64,000 nucleotides of DNA from Cyclaneusma minus. Lineage: Eukaryota > Ascomycota > Leotiomycetes > Marthamycetales > Marthamycetaceae. Positions 1 through 11,300 of this stretch are shown in pieces. The stretch's first letter is position 1, and every line of letters starts with the position of its first letter. The notes below the pieces were generated by a model that ran no database searches, had not been told where the DNA came from, and saw only the letters and a program-made list of their open reading frames with translations. The position numbers and the translations under genes were made by a program. The stretch is taken from assembly GCA_037179335.1 (NCBI GenBank), contig JAKZHN010000043.1, positions 248,001 to 312,000 of the forward strand, written 5' to 3'.

Positions 1-763
1 TTTGTAGGAATTTTAAGAGGAGTGTTTTTGGATTCTTGATCTGCTTTATTATATCAAAATCAAAATTTCTTTTCCGTCTTCTCACTTGCGCAATACCGTG
101 AGAAACACCCAGAATTCATTTTCGATGTCAGATGGGTACATGTATCGAGATGGTACATAAGTCTTTTCCACCTTCTTCTTTCTCTCTTTGCATGCTTCCA
201 CTTCTTGGCGAGTGGGGGCCTCGAAGCTCGAAAATGTGTCCGATACGGTGCGTAATGTTGCCTACCAGCCTAGTGCTACGTAACATGGGATCAGTAATCG
301 GTCGCCGGTCGGAGAAGCTCCATTACTTCCACATTCGGGGCCCATGGACCCGACTTTTGCCAAGCCGTTTGATACTAGAATGCGAAGGTATCTCATCCCT
401 ATGATCCTATCTTGCCACAGATATCGCCCAGTAATTCGGCGCTTTGGCATACGCGAAGTGTCAAAGAGATGCCTGGTGGTGCTCAGAAAAGTGTGTCATT
501 CGAGGACAACAGAAGCTCTTCACGAATTGTGTATATCAAAATCCTCCAAGTAGTCAAGTCTTTCTCTTCCATCATTCTGGCATTCTGCGTTTCTCAGTTC
601 TAACCCACCTCCTCAAGCCAATCATTTCTCGGAACATTTCCCAGTTCCACAATCCATTCTATGATTCTATAAGTCTATTTCAATTTTACACATACGAAAC
701 ATGTTCTCAATTTTTATTTCCGCGCCTCGTCCACCCACCGTCTCTCCTCAACATCCCATACAC
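1..763. other. intergenic, nothing recognised
   Basis: No supported gene. Short open frames on both strands have no recognisable composition or motif. The right end is the 3' flank of the proline-rich gene, which is read leftwards. Confidence 0.5.
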
Positions 764-2568
764 TCAATGTCGCTTCGCCGCCGCCGTAGCCGTGACCAGC
801 GTCGTAGGAACATCCCCGATAGTCTGGATGGTAAAGTACTGATCCGCCGTACTCGTATCCATCATCGAACTCGTATCCACCATCGAACTACTCATCGTCC
901 CATTCCCAATCCCCTGTGTCGAGTTCCCATCGAGCCCACCCAACGCCCCACTAATAAGCAACGCCAACCCCGTCATCAAACTATCAATCAGCACCCCCGC
1001 CACAACCACCACCCCATCAACCAGCAGCGTCGCCGCAGTCAATATTCCATTAACAATCAACTCAAGCACCAAAATCGCACCCGAAAGCCCGGAGGTTACG
1101 CGCTTAAACCCTTCTTCGAATGGGCCGAGGCCGAGGGATTGGGCGATTTCGTGGAGCACGGTGGAGGTGTTGGTAATCATGGGGATGAGGCCTTGAGCGA
1201 CAGCGGGGGCCATGGGTGAGATTGGGAGAGGGAGGTCGGGGAGGGGAGGGAGCCCTGGGAGCCCGGGCAGAGAGGGGATGTTGATGGGGAGACCGGGGAG
1301 GCCGGCGGGGAGGCCGGCGAGGGGGCCGGAGGTGGGGGTGGGGATGGCGGTCGGGGGCGGGGGTGGGGGGAGGATGCCGACGGGTGGAAGGATACCGGGT
1401 AGTGCGACGGGGAGTGGAGGTAGAAGACTGGGGAGGGCGATGGGGAGGGGTGGGAGGGGGAGGGGGAAGGGGAGGGGTGGGAAGAGACCGCGGGGGGTTA
1501 GAGGGGCGGTGGTAGAGGTAGTGTCGCCAGCGCCACCGGTGATGGAAGCCGGAGACTGGACGGGGACGGGAGTGTCGGTGGTGCCGCTCGGGGGAGGGTC
1601 AGATGAGGTGGGCGAACCATCGTCGGTTGGGTCGGGAGCATGGACGGGAATCCCGTACAGATAGCTTGTCGGACCGCGAGACTTTGAAGGGGATTGATAA
1701 ACAGATGGTTTCGCATAGGTTCGAGCGGTGGTTGACTGAGAGGCAACGCTGCTAGAGCTGTCGCTCAGAGGAGTAGTACTCGGTTGAGGGGTAGCGCTGC
1801 TTGAATCATTGCTTAGGAGAGGACCAGTGGGCTGAGGAGGGCCGCTACCTGACGAATTTCCTGCAGGAGGACCAGTCCGCTGAGGACCAGCATCCGACGA
1901 GTTACCTGGAGGAGGACCGGTTGGTTGAGGGCCGCTGTCTGACGAATTTCCTGGAGGAGGACCAGTCGGCTGAGGGCCGCTGTCTGTTGAATTGGAAAAG
2001 AGAACGGACAAGCTAGAGTTGCTTGGAGGAGGGGGATCAGTCGGCGAAGGGCCAGAGTAGTTGCTTGGATAACCATTTGGAAAAGTCAACGATGCAGGAG
2101 AAGGGACTTCGTAGCTGGTTGTCAGAGTGGCCGACCCGGTAGCGGGAGAAGTCGCCGGATCTGCTTGGAAAGTTGATGATTGGTCTTGAGGAGCTGCTGC
2201 TGCTGCGCGTTTGTTGAATCGATGGTGGACTAGCATGTCTATGATCGATTGTTCGAAATTGCCGGCGAGGTTGTTGATGAGGGCGTGTATCTTGTCGATG
2301 GTGTCTTTGGTTGATGATTGCGAAGTCGCATCGTGTGAATGCAAAGCCTCCTCTTGGGTCGGTGTTAGCAAGGGATTACGCCTCCTGGTTATCATGAAGA
2401 AGCAAGATTCGAGGTTTACTTACTTATGGAGTCAGTGGCGGTTTGCGATGATACGGAGAGCCGTTTTACGACTCGAAGAGCCATGGCCGCTTGGTATTCA
2501 TCGGTCCTTGCGACGGTATTGACAGAGAAGACAGCAACTGCCAGCAGTAGCGTCGAAAATACCCTCAT
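764..2568 (-). CDS. secreted proline-rich repeat protein (hypothetical)
   Basis: I read two exons, 2568-2424 and 2352-764, joined across a 71-nt GTAAGT...CAAG intron with a GCTAAC branch site, giving 577 residues. The first exon supplies a clean signal peptide (MRVFSTLLLAVAVFSVNTVA), which the longest single open frame lacks. After a short helical stretch the protein is Pro/Ser/Gly-rich. It has about four imperfect 16-18-residue repeats built on G-PQPTGPPPGNSS, each with N-glycosylation sequons, then a Leu/Pro tract (LPGLPPLPDLPLP). The last 120 residues are hydrophobic (VVVVAGVLIDSLMTGLALLI), suggesting membrane or wall association. Known family: none recognised. Inference: a surface or cell-wall protein. 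The GC-rich, low-complexity coding sequence also creates long shadow frames on the opposite strand. Confidence 0.75.
2353..2423 (-). other. intron of the proline-rich secreted protein
   Basis: The donor GTAAGT lies at 2423 and the acceptor CAAG ends at 2353, with GCTAAC upstream of the acceptor. Removing it joins the signal-peptide exon in frame to the repeat exon. A shorter 39-nt alternative breaks the frame. Confidence 0.6.
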
Positions 2569-3896
2569 GTTGAGTTTGGGTCAGGGACAGACGACGTGGG
2601 AAAATTAGGAATGAAGATGTGGATGTCTCCTGGATATTATACCAAGATGCAGGTACCCAGAACTCCCACCTCTAGCATGTTGATTGTTTTGTCTCTCCTT
2701 CTCTCTACCGCTAGCATACCATAGATTGCTTGAAAATTAGTACAGATACAGATATCATTGACGCCACGAAGTTTCGAAGTTCCCTCTTCTAAAAAGGTAT
2801 ACCAGATCTTGAAGATATCTGAGCCCTTCCCCAGCTTGCCATTGCACTTGCAACAGCGATGCCATATTCCTGTAGAGTTGATCGCACACGCTATCATGAG
2901 TGAGGAGTCGAAACCGGTTCGACTTGACGCTGTTCGAGTAAGCGTACTGACATGTGGTCAAGTTACACGAGAAGCTCAGAAGCGCATTGGCTGGCGCAGC
3001 CAGTGTCAGCGTCACTTTGGAAACGTTGGGAAAAGTGCGCTTCGAATATCCGCAATTGAGCAAAGAATACACATTTGTCCCTGTGGCAACTGGAGTAGAA
3101 TTCCGGCAAGTAAAGAAAGAACTACAGTAAGCAAGGGTTGGGTAGGAAACTTCACCAACCATCAATGTTGCTGATAACGCTTGGACGATCTCACTACCCC
3201 GAGCAAGTTGACTGCTTGGCCGCGACATCTCTTTGTATATGGTAGGCTTCAGCAGTAGTGTCTCTGGACACAAGGCCCGACTTCCAGAAAGTTTTCTTCA
3301 AGGCCGGGAATCTAGGAAGCACAAGTCAGTAGCTGTCATGGGAATTCCAGTTGAGTGTTTTGGGCACATACTAGCTCGAGTCTCGCGGTTCTCGACGTCT
3401 CGTACCGAACTTCATACTCCCAAGACGCATGAGCCTGAAGTGACGATAAAGGAAGAAAAGGTGCACTCCAAGGGACGTGGAGATAAAGTTCCCGAAGACC
3501 CTTGCAAAAGCTTGCTCCACTTCGGGAATCTTTCCGCTGGTGCACCCCAAAATTTGCGTCCCCGGAACCCCACGATACCGCCAGTATTGACATCTCCAAC
3601 GAGAGCATCCAGGTGAGTTGTTGTCTATCAATACCATCCAATTGTCGACCCGATGATTGGCACGGATGACCATTTACCCGCTCATTGAAACCATCCTGAT
3701 GTTGTTTCTTAGCACAATCTTGTCATCTTGCATTGATTCTCTCCTCTTGCCGTTGCTTTGTCAAAGTCCTTAACAACTGTATAAACCACCTGCTGTCTCA
3801 TCCAGAAGGAATATCAGCCTACTTTCTTGCCTAGCTTTCATCTCCACCTTAAAGTCCAGCTCTCACTGTCTACTTTGCGCAAATTCCCTATTCACC
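2569..3896. other. intergenic region with one weak ORF
   Basis: It holds the promoter of the proline-rich gene (minus) and that of the dehydrogenase (plus, CT-rich just before 3897). One open frame at 2755-3273 (minus) is listed separately at low confidence. Nothing else is supported. Confidence 0.4.
2755..3273 (-). CDS. possible small Cys-containing orphan protein
   Basis: This is a 172-residue open frame starting at ATG 3273. Residues roughly 40-105 have spaced cysteines (AYCSSFFTCRN, LLNCGYS, SFSCNLTTCQ) and three N-glycosylation sequons (NST, NVS, NLT), as in secreted fungal proteins. No signal peptide is visible, so an upstream exon would be required, and I could not find one. The C-terminal third looks like non-coding translation. 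It could equally be a chance frame in intergenic DNA. Confidence 0.22.
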   Translation of the reverse strand: MCPETLLLKPTIYKEMSRPSSQLARGSEIVQALSATLMVGEVSYPTLAYCSSFFTCRNSTPVATGTNVYSLLNCGYSKRTFPNVSKVTLTLAAPANALLSFSCNLTTCQYAYSNSVKSNRFRLLTHDSVCDQLYRNMASLLQVQWQAGEGLRYLQDLVYLFRRGNFETSWRQ

Positions 3897-4904
3897 ATGT
3901 CATACTACCATTGCGCCCTCCCTCCTCTGGAGTCTCAAGACCGCTTTCTATACCTCGTGGGCGACCACATCACCAAAAGCCTCTCTCCCATCTTCCACCT
4001 CGCCATATTCCGACGCCTCGGCCTCAACTACGCCCAATACATCTACGACACACCTACCGACCTCCCCGGCTACCTCCCCCTCCTCCAAAACCCCAAGTTT
4101 CTCGGCTCAGCCGTCACCATGCCATTCAAAATCGCTATCATCCCGCATCTCCAGTATCTCACCGAAGAAGCAAAAGATAACGGCGCCGTGAACACTATTT
4201 TTCTTCGCCCAGCAAGCGATCTACCGGTCGAAGGTCTGCAGAGCACGAGAGAAGATGGCATGATTCTCTGCGGCACGAATACGGACTGGATGGGCATCTA
4301 CCGAGCATTCACCACCACAACACCCGTGTCTTCGCTCTTGTTGCTGCAGGAACGACCAGCCATCATTGTCGGCGGCGGTGGAACAAGTCGAGCAGCCGCG
4401 TATGCGCTCAAGAAATGGCTCAAGGTCAAGGAAATCTACGTCCTGAACCGCGACGCGTCCGAAGTGAAGGCTCTAGTTGATCACTGCACATCTCTGGGTT
4501 TTGGCGAAGGCATGAAGCACATTGACGGCATCGAAGAAGCCACACAGCTAGCAGCGCCCGGGCTAGCCGTTTCATGCGTGCCGAACTTCCCTCCCAAGAG
4601 CGAAGCAGAAATACGAACTCGCAAGGTTCTGGAAATCTTACTGGGGAAAGGGGAAGTTGGGGAGAAGGGGGCGTTGCTGGAGATGTGCTACAATCCCAGT
4701 CCGGAGACGGAAATCAAGAGGTTGGCGGAGGGAAGTGGATGGAGGGTTATTGGGGGCGTGGAGGCGATGATCTATCAGGGGCTGGAGCAGAATAGTCTGT
4801 GGACTGGCATGCCGGTGGAAGAGATGCCTATTGAGGAGGCGAGAGCTGCGATCAACAAAGCGACAGGAGCTGCGAGGAATACTTTGGAGCAGGCACAGCT
4901 GTAA
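3897..4904 (+). CDS. quinate/shikimate dehydrogenase
   Basis: A single exon encoding 335 residues. It belongs to the shikimate/quinate dehydrogenase family, which oxidises quinate to 3-dehydroquinate (or shikimate to 3-dehydroshikimate) with NAD(P). The substrate-binding N-domain has the GDHITKSLSPIFH motif (about 22-34), SAVTMPFK with the catalytic Lys at 78, GAVNT (96-100) and GTNTD with the catalytic Asp at 130. The Rossmann domain has a glycine-rich GGGGTSR loop (159-165) followed by LNRD at the end of beta-2. Its length and stand-alone form (not fused as in the pentafunctional AROM protein) fit fungal catabolic quinate dehydrogenase (qa-3/qutB type). The next gene downstream, on the same strand, encodes the next-but-one enzyme of quinate degradation, which supports a catabolic role. 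Quinate versus shikimate preference is inferred from context. Confidence 0.88.
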   Translation: MSYYHCALPPLESQDRFLYLVGDHITKSLSPIFHLAIFRRLGLNYAQYIYDTPTDLPGYLPLLQNPKFLGSAVTMPFKIAIIPHLQYLTEEAKDNGAVNTIFLRPASDLPVEGLQSTREDGMILCGTNTDWMGIYRAFTTTTPVSSLLLLQERPAIIVGGGGTSRAAAYALKKWLKVKEIYVLNRDASEVKALVDHCTSLGFGEGMKHIDGIEEATQLAAPGLAVSCVPNFPPKSEAEIRTRKVLEILLGKGEVGEKGALLEMCYNPSPETEIKRLAEGSGWRVIGGVEAMIYQGLEQNSLWTGMPVEEMPIEEARAAINKATGAARNTLEQAQL

Positions 4905-6127
4905 AGATTCTGGATGACTTTTTCCGGTATATCTATTTTGGAATGAATATTGACGATTGATGCGAGAAAGTCGAGCAACAGAAAGCAATACCATTTTGCC
5001 ACGGCAAAGGATTCTTCCCTGAACACATGCAAATCATCTTTGTAGAAGCTGTTGGGAAATACCATCACCCAACCAAGAAGTGGGGATTTGCCCCACATAT
5101 CGATCTCGATTCTCCCCAAAATCATGTGTTTTCCAGACTCCAAACAAACGCTCGTCAACTCTTTTCCGGGATGCTCCAGAGTAGGGCTGTGTCACCATGA
5201 ATCTGATACCCCATGGTGCCCCGGGATAGCTCTTCTCCACGGCGGAATTAGCGCGGGGACAATCGGGGTCCCCAGTTTTGGCGCATCGCCTCGCCTGGCA
5301 TCGCTTTGCTTCGGCGTTGCTGTTCCGCCCCTTCCATCTCATCATCCTCATCGCTGTTCAACGACTTGCTTCATTTCACTAAAATTTATCCTCCGGGAGT
5401 CCGACTCGAGATAACATGCAGAAGTGCTCTGTTTTGACGCAGATCTTCGATGATGATCTGGGTCACAGTGCGGGCAGATGTCCGGCCTGTCTGAAATTGG
5501 TCCCTTGGATGTGTTGAAAAGGAGAGGAGGTAGGTTTCCATGGTGAGATAAAAGACTGCTCCTATCAAACTTTTCGAAAGTCTTCTTGGCTATCTTGAGA
5601 TCTTGCTGTCTGTCCTCCTTTCCTGTGAGCAATTCTTGTCATCCATTTATCTTTTGCATTCATTGGCAAAACATCGGTCAGCCTGTCCGTGATATCGACT
5701 TTTGGTCTGGTGAGTTGTTCTTGTTCCATTGGTTCTGGAATATCACACATCAATATTATATGGGCTCATTTCAAAATCACATCGTACGGACATCTGTCAC
5801 TCAGTGTCGAGTTCAAGTTGCTTTACCTTTCAATCCATTGAATTGGTTGAGGACGTCCTCCAGCCGGAGCACCTGTTTTCCAGATACTATCGAGACAAAC
5901 CACTCGGTGTTTGAATTTCTTCCTTCGCAAGACCATGAGACTCTGTCACATCTTACTTTGCTACCAATATCTTTTCTAACAGCTCCAAAAGGAACCCAGG
6001 TTCCTCGGACCTCGACTGAAGCTGTTCTCTTCCTCTCTCAAAACAAATACTACAATTAGAACCATACCAACCCAACCTCCCGAATCCCGAAGATACCCCC
6101 CTCTCACAACCACCCACCACCGCAACC
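4905..6127. other. intergenic, promoter of the dehydratase gene
   Basis: 1.2 kb between two co-oriented quinate-pathway genes. The last 100 bases are CT/CA-rich, as in fungal core promoters. I found no full match to the palindromic QA-1F/QutA-type activator site. Open frames here overlap each other on both strands and look random. Confidence 0.5.
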
Positions 6128-7321
6128 ATGTCTTTCCAACCCGCCATCCCCACCATGTCCCTCGGCCGGAACACTTCCCACGCCCTCCCACCCCGCCTCC
6201 ATGCCGCCGCCCTTCACGGCTACCACGGCATTGAGCTCTTCTATGACGACCTCCTCACCCACGCCCTAGCCCTTTCCCCTCACTCCGTCACCCCCTCCGG
6301 CCAGCCCACACACTCCTCCATCCTCGCCGCGACCCACGACGTCGTGTCCATCTGCACCTCCCTCTCCCTCTCCATCATCTCCCTTCAACCCCTCATGCAC
6401 AGCGAAGGACTCCTCTCTGCCACCGCCCACTCCCAAAACATCACCAAGCTCCACCTCTGGTTCGAAATCTGCCACATCTTACAAACTGACTTAATCTTGG
6501 TTCCTTCGTCTTTCCTTCCAGCATCAGAAACCACAGGCGATTTTCAAACCGTGGTCAGAGATCTGCAGGAGATTGCGGATTTGGGCGCACAGCAAAACCC
6601 ACCCTTTCGCTTCTGCTACGAAGCGCTGTGCTGGGGCACTTGGACAAACGTGTGGGAAAAGAGCTGGGACATCGTGCAAGCCGTCGACCGTCCCAATTTC
6701 GGACTCTGTCTCGATACGTTCAACATTTTGGGACGGATCTGGGCAGATCCCGCTTCTGCTTCCGCTTCCCGAACGACCGAGGATTGCGAACAGGTACTCC
6801 AGAAATCGCTCGAGAATTTGAAGGAGGTTGTAAGGACGGAGACGGCGAAGGGAGAGAAGAGCAGAATCTTTTTTGTGCAGGTGGAAGATGCAGAGAAGTG
6901 TACAGAAAGGTTGGTGGAGGGCCATGAATGGTACAATCCCGAGCAGCCAGCAAGAATGTCGTGGTCGCGCAACGCACGAGCGTTTTACGGCGAAGGTTAT
7001 TTGCCAGTGAAGGAGATCATGGAGATCTTGTGTCCGAAGGACGGGACGGGGTATCAGGGATGGATTAGCTTGGAGGTTTTCACGCGGACGACGGCGGAGA
7101 AGGGTGAAGGGGTGCCTGGGGAGCATGCGAGGAGGGGTATGGAGAGTTGGAATTTGATGGCGAGGGATTTAGGGTGGGGAGAGGAAAATTTAATGCATGC
7201 TATGGAAGTGGGAATGGTGAGTGAGCAGCATGAGGATGAGAAGGTTGTGGTGGAGCATTTTGAGGGGAAGGGGGCGGACTTTAGGAGTGAGCTTAGGAGG
7301 GTTGATAGTCCCAGGCTTTGA
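6128..7321 (+). CDS. 3-dehydroshikimate dehydratase
   Basis: A single exon encoding 397 residues, of the sugar-phosphate isomerase-like TIM-barrel family (qa-4/qutC/AsbF type). It converts 3-dehydroshikimate to protocatechuate in quinate catabolism. Visible landmarks are the N-terminal SMSLGR-type start followed by GYHGIELFYDDL (31-42), a Glu at 165 (CYEAL), Asp at 196 (LCLDTFNI), Gln at 251 (FFVQVED) and Glu at 316 (ISLEVF). These are the expected ends of strands that hold the divalent metal. The C-terminal tail beyond about residue 345 is longer than in the classical enzyme and is acidic. It lies 1.2 kb downstream of the dehydrogenase on the same strand. I see no transporter, dehydroquinase or activator/repressor pair next to them. 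Confidence 0.9.
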   Translation: MSFQPAIPTMSLGRNTSHALPPRLHAAALHGYHGIELFYDDLLTHALALSPHSVTPSGQPTHSSILAATHDVVSICTSLSLSIISLQPLMHSEGLLSATAHSQNITKLHLWFEICHILQTDLILVPSSFLPASETTGDFQTVVRDLQEIADLGAQQNPPFRFCYEALCWGTWTNVWEKSWDIVQAVDRPNFGLCLDTFNILGRIWADPASASASRTTEDCEQVLQKSLENLKEVVRTETAKGEKSRIFFVQVEDAEKCTERLVEGHEWYNPEQPARMSWSRNARAFYGEGYLPVKEIMEILCPKDGTGYQGWISLEVFTRTTAEKGEGVPGEHARRGMESWNLMARDLGWGEENLMHAMEVGMVSEQHEDEKVVVEHFEGKGADFRSELRRVDSPRL

Positions 7322-8343
7322 GGGGTGGTGATTCTTGCTGTTTGGCTTGTTGGTTGCGATGGATCACATTTGGAGGGCGTTTTGGGATATTTCACAGATT
7401 GTACAAAGAGACATAGTATGGGAAAACGTGCGCGGGTAGAGTCTGAATACGCAATGAATGTGGCTACCGCTCACTTTCTAGCAAGATCGACACTCGGAGG
7501 AAAGTCTATGAGATATTGGAGCAGGCCGAGACAGAGTTGATCAAACTCTGTCAGCGTTGTGGCAGAGATGCGGCGCAATACATGAGATAATTAGAATGAG
7601 GAACATCCGCCCTCAATGGCACATACTTATAGTTTGCTTCCTTCTCTTCAGCGTTCTCAAACGGAGAAACAGGGGGAAAAGGGGAAACACAAATGACAAG
7701 GAAAGAGAGAAGGGCAGAAGAGAAGAAGGAAGATGCCCAGAGCCCAAATACGGGCCGAGGGCAGTGGTGATGTGAGCAGTGGCCGTCTTGCGTGCCAGCC
7801 AACTGTCGGGGTCGGGTATTCCAGACCTTTTTCGCCTGATTGTAGGTTTCTCCGTGATACAGTGGATGGGAAAAAAGTCTGAATACGGCCTACAGTCTTT
7901 GCTGGATTGCGAATCTCCCAAATAACCAGCAATACTCCCAGTAATTAGAAATATGCCAGGTGCTTTGTGGGAATATTTCTGGTTATTTGGGATATTCATA
8001 TTTAACAATTATTCGGAAACTGTAGGCCGCATTCAGACTTTTTTCCTCCCACTGTAGTCGTATAGACACAAAGAATGCATCAAATTTCACCAATTGGAAC
8101 CTTTGGTTGGAAAAGTTGATTATCATACAAAGCAAGTATCTAGCTAATGTGTCGACAAGTGCCGACGGAACACAACCGCAATCTCTCACTCGAATCACCC
8201 ATCCCCGAGACCACTCCATTCCACTCACTAGCTCCGTTGCCCCAAATTTAATCATACACACTACAACGACTGATGGCGGTACCGGAGATCTTGCGCTCAT
8301 TCCCAGACCACACAATACCACAAGTTTGCTTGAGCTACAAGGT
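7322..8343. other. convergent intergenic region carrying MITE copy A
   Basis: This lies between the 3' ends of the dehydratase (plus) and the large unknown gene (minus). It contains a complete miniature inverted-repeat element at 7858-8056. Nothing else is supported. Confidence 0.6.
7858..8056 (+). mobile_element. Tc1/mariner-type MITE, copy A (complete)
   Basis: A 199-bp element including the flanking TA dinucleotides. The left end reads TACAGTGGATGGGAAAAAAG and continues TCTGAATACGGCCTACAGTC. The right end is its near-perfect inverted copy, ending CCTCCCACTGTA. The TA target duplication and CAGTGG...CCACTG termini are typical of Tc1/mariner/pogo-class elements. The inner part is AT-rich with degenerate AATATTCC-like units and has no coding potential, so it must have been moved by a transposase elsewhere. 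Confidence 0.85.
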
Positions 8344-11300
8344 TCAGGCAGCAAACGGATCATCCCCAACCCACCCAGCTGGAACACTCCCTAACGGCGC
8401 CGGCGTCCTCTTTTGATTCTGGTCAGGCTCCCTAGCTGCGGGGGTGCGGGGCGTAGAAGCCTCACCCTCTTGATTCCTGGTCACTTTCTCAGTTCCAAGC
8501 ATGTACTCCTCACTGTCCACAGCCGTCTGATTATGGATGACAGTTGCTGCGGTCGAGGCTTGAGACATCTCCGACGGCATCCGACGTACAGAGCCGCTGT
8601 CTTCAGCAGGTGAATTAGTGGCTAAAGGAAGATCGGAGCGAGCATCTTGTGGGGAGTAACGGGTTCCACTTCCCCAGTTAGAGAAAGTAGACTGCCAGCG
8701 TTCCGTTCGGTTGCGTGAATCTCCGGAGCTGATATTAGGGCTGGGTAGGAACCAGTTGGGGGTTTGAGGAGAGGCGCGACTAGGGGTAGGATTATCGGGA
8801 CGAAGCAAGCCGCTGAGAGGACTTCCACTGTGAGCACTACCACCATACCTGTTGCTGTCAGGCGAGCCGCCTGGAGAACTGGGAAAGCCACCCGGAGGTG
8901 AATGGGCGAACGGACTAAGGCCAGCGAACAACTGGCCTGGAGACATCTGACCGCCTCCAGCAGACATGGGTGATGGGACAAATGGACTGATGCCATTAAG
9001 GGCTTGAGTGGGAGACATGAGACCGCCTCCAGGGGTCCTGGGCACGTCGAAGAAAATCGGCTGACCACCATACGGACTGGGAGTACCGAACATCTCGCGG
9101 ACTGACACAGGGCCGCCTCCAGCAGTCCTGGGACCTTTGTAAGACATGGGCAAACTGGAGTACTGGTCAGGGCCACCGAACATCTGGCGAGGAGACACGG
9201 AACCGCCTCCAGCACTCCTAGGACCAGAGAAAGCACCCGATGGATTAGCAAACGGATCGGGACCGTCGTACAACTGTTGGGTAAACATGCTACCGTCTCC
9301 AGCCATCACGGGCATTCGGAATCGACCGGGAGGCGGAGTCGGACATTCTCGATCTTCTTGGGGAAAGGGGTTCACGCCATCGAAACCCAAGCCATGCCTA
9401 TCCCTGTGGGAGAAGCCGCTCATGGTCTCAGGTTGAGGAGGCACAAAGTCGCCAGTGTACTGCTGACGCACATCATCCTGGCCGGACCAGTCGATTGGAG
9501 GTCGGATCGGCCAACAAGGTCTCTGAATCGGAGAGCCATGTGCCGTTGTCTTAACTGCTTGATTCATGGCGCCCTGTGGTACCATCTGCGGATGAAGAGG
9601 GGGGATCAGACGATTGGGGCCATGATGAGAGAATATGAACGCGCCCTGTCTGTGCAAGGTCGGCGGGGGCGGCAGAGGCCCTGGCATCGGAGCATGGGCA
9701 ACTTCCAGCTTCAGCGCCGGACCCTCTTCATCCTCTTCGTTCAGCCAGACTTTGTTGTTCCATTCTTGGACCGCCCTATCTGCGCTTTCTTTCTCCATGA
9801 ACCTGCAGCAGACAACGTTAGCTCAGAACACGGCATCAAGCATCCAAGCAAGCTGACAACCCCACAGGACAAAAACACAGGACGCAAGACAAACTTACGA
9901 GACATAGGCAACCTGATTGCCTGTACCATCCTGCAGAGTTCGAACCTCAACCTTCTCCACAGCTCCGCAGAGACCCACGGTGCTGTTGACAACAGTTGTC
10001 CTCACAGCCAATACCGAAAAGTTCTGTAGGCCCTCGGCTCGAACAATCACCTGTCTTTTGGCCTCTTCTGGCGTCGTTGCCAGCGCAGAAGCAACCTCAG
10101 CATGGAAGTCAATGCGGCGATTCGCAGGTCTGGCCCACGGCTGCGCGTTGGCCTCGCCACTCTTCTCCAACATGCCGAACTTGTCATGAGGACGCGTTTC
10201 GCGAGCCCTGTCGTTGAAAGCAGCGCCGCCTCGAGAACTTCGACGAGCACGCCTTGGTGGTGAGCTTGCAGCACCGGCTGGAAATGCTTGAACCCTTTGC
10301 CACTCAGGCAGCCCACACATACCATGTCCCCGGAGAGCGAAATACGGCGGTGGTGGAGGACGGCCGTCTTGACAGCCAGGAAAGAACTCCACGGACCAGT
10401 TCTCGATCGGGACACAACAGGGCCGCTCGTGGTAGAACCCCTCCATTTCTTGATCTCCAGGAATCTCGTTGTACTCGACCATGAGATTCGTTTCGGGGTT
10501 AATCATCATCTGTGCGGGCCACCAGCCGTTGTGGAGTTGAGCGACAACTTCTGGAAGTGTTGTGGCCGGCGCGGTCCTTTGGTCCTGAGAGTTGCGAAGA
10601 CGTCGGATTGGGGTCTGGAAGTAGGGACCCACGTGCCACCAGGCTGGAGCCAGCGGCAGGTAGTTGCGCGTATGCGAGCTGAAATTGCCGGTTGGGCTAT
10701 GCCCAGGGACGTATGCTGGGCTTTGGACGTGCGAAGCACTGTAGGCTCGCATAGGTGAATTCCTCGGACCTGCCCAAGGGCTATCTCCACGAGCTTGAGT
10801 TCCGTGAAGGACGGCGGGTCTAGCGGAAGACTCAAAGTTGTCCGCGGAGGCTATGTGGAACTCCCTGGCGATGTTGCCGCAGGATTCACAGACGCCATCG
10901 ACGATGCGGGGACCGATGCATTTCTTGTTCGGGCAAATGGTCTTGGGAGGGGACTGGGTGGCAGCTCGAGTACGTGGAGGACTTGTCATACTGATAGTCT
11001 CCCAGCTACTTGGTGTAGCTTGGCCCGGTTGCATGTTGACGCTTGAAGTATCATTGCCCCAAAGCCGCGATGTGTACTTCCTCATACTGGTAGCAAGTCC
11101 ACCCACGAAAGGTGGAGCGCGGGCATTCAGCTTGAATGAGGAAGGCTGCTTGTTCTCCTTTGCAGTCCCGACGCCCTGCTCGATATGTCAGTCAAGAACC
11201 TGGAAGAAGGTCGGGAGGGAGCGGTTCAAGGGTACTACTCACAGCCATGCAACCCAGCTTTGGTTTCTTCGTCTTCTTCGCCGCCGCTTCGGCCGCCAAT

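Noticed and set aside
1212..1664. 150-residue Gly/Arg-rich open frame (plus)
   Set aside because: Antisense shadow of the proline-rich coding exon. Its composition is the mirror of Pro/Leu codons.
4905..6127. Search for QA-1F/QutA-type activator palindromes between the quinate genes
   Set aside because: Only half-site-like strings (for example TTTATCC near 5388) were seen, not a full site.
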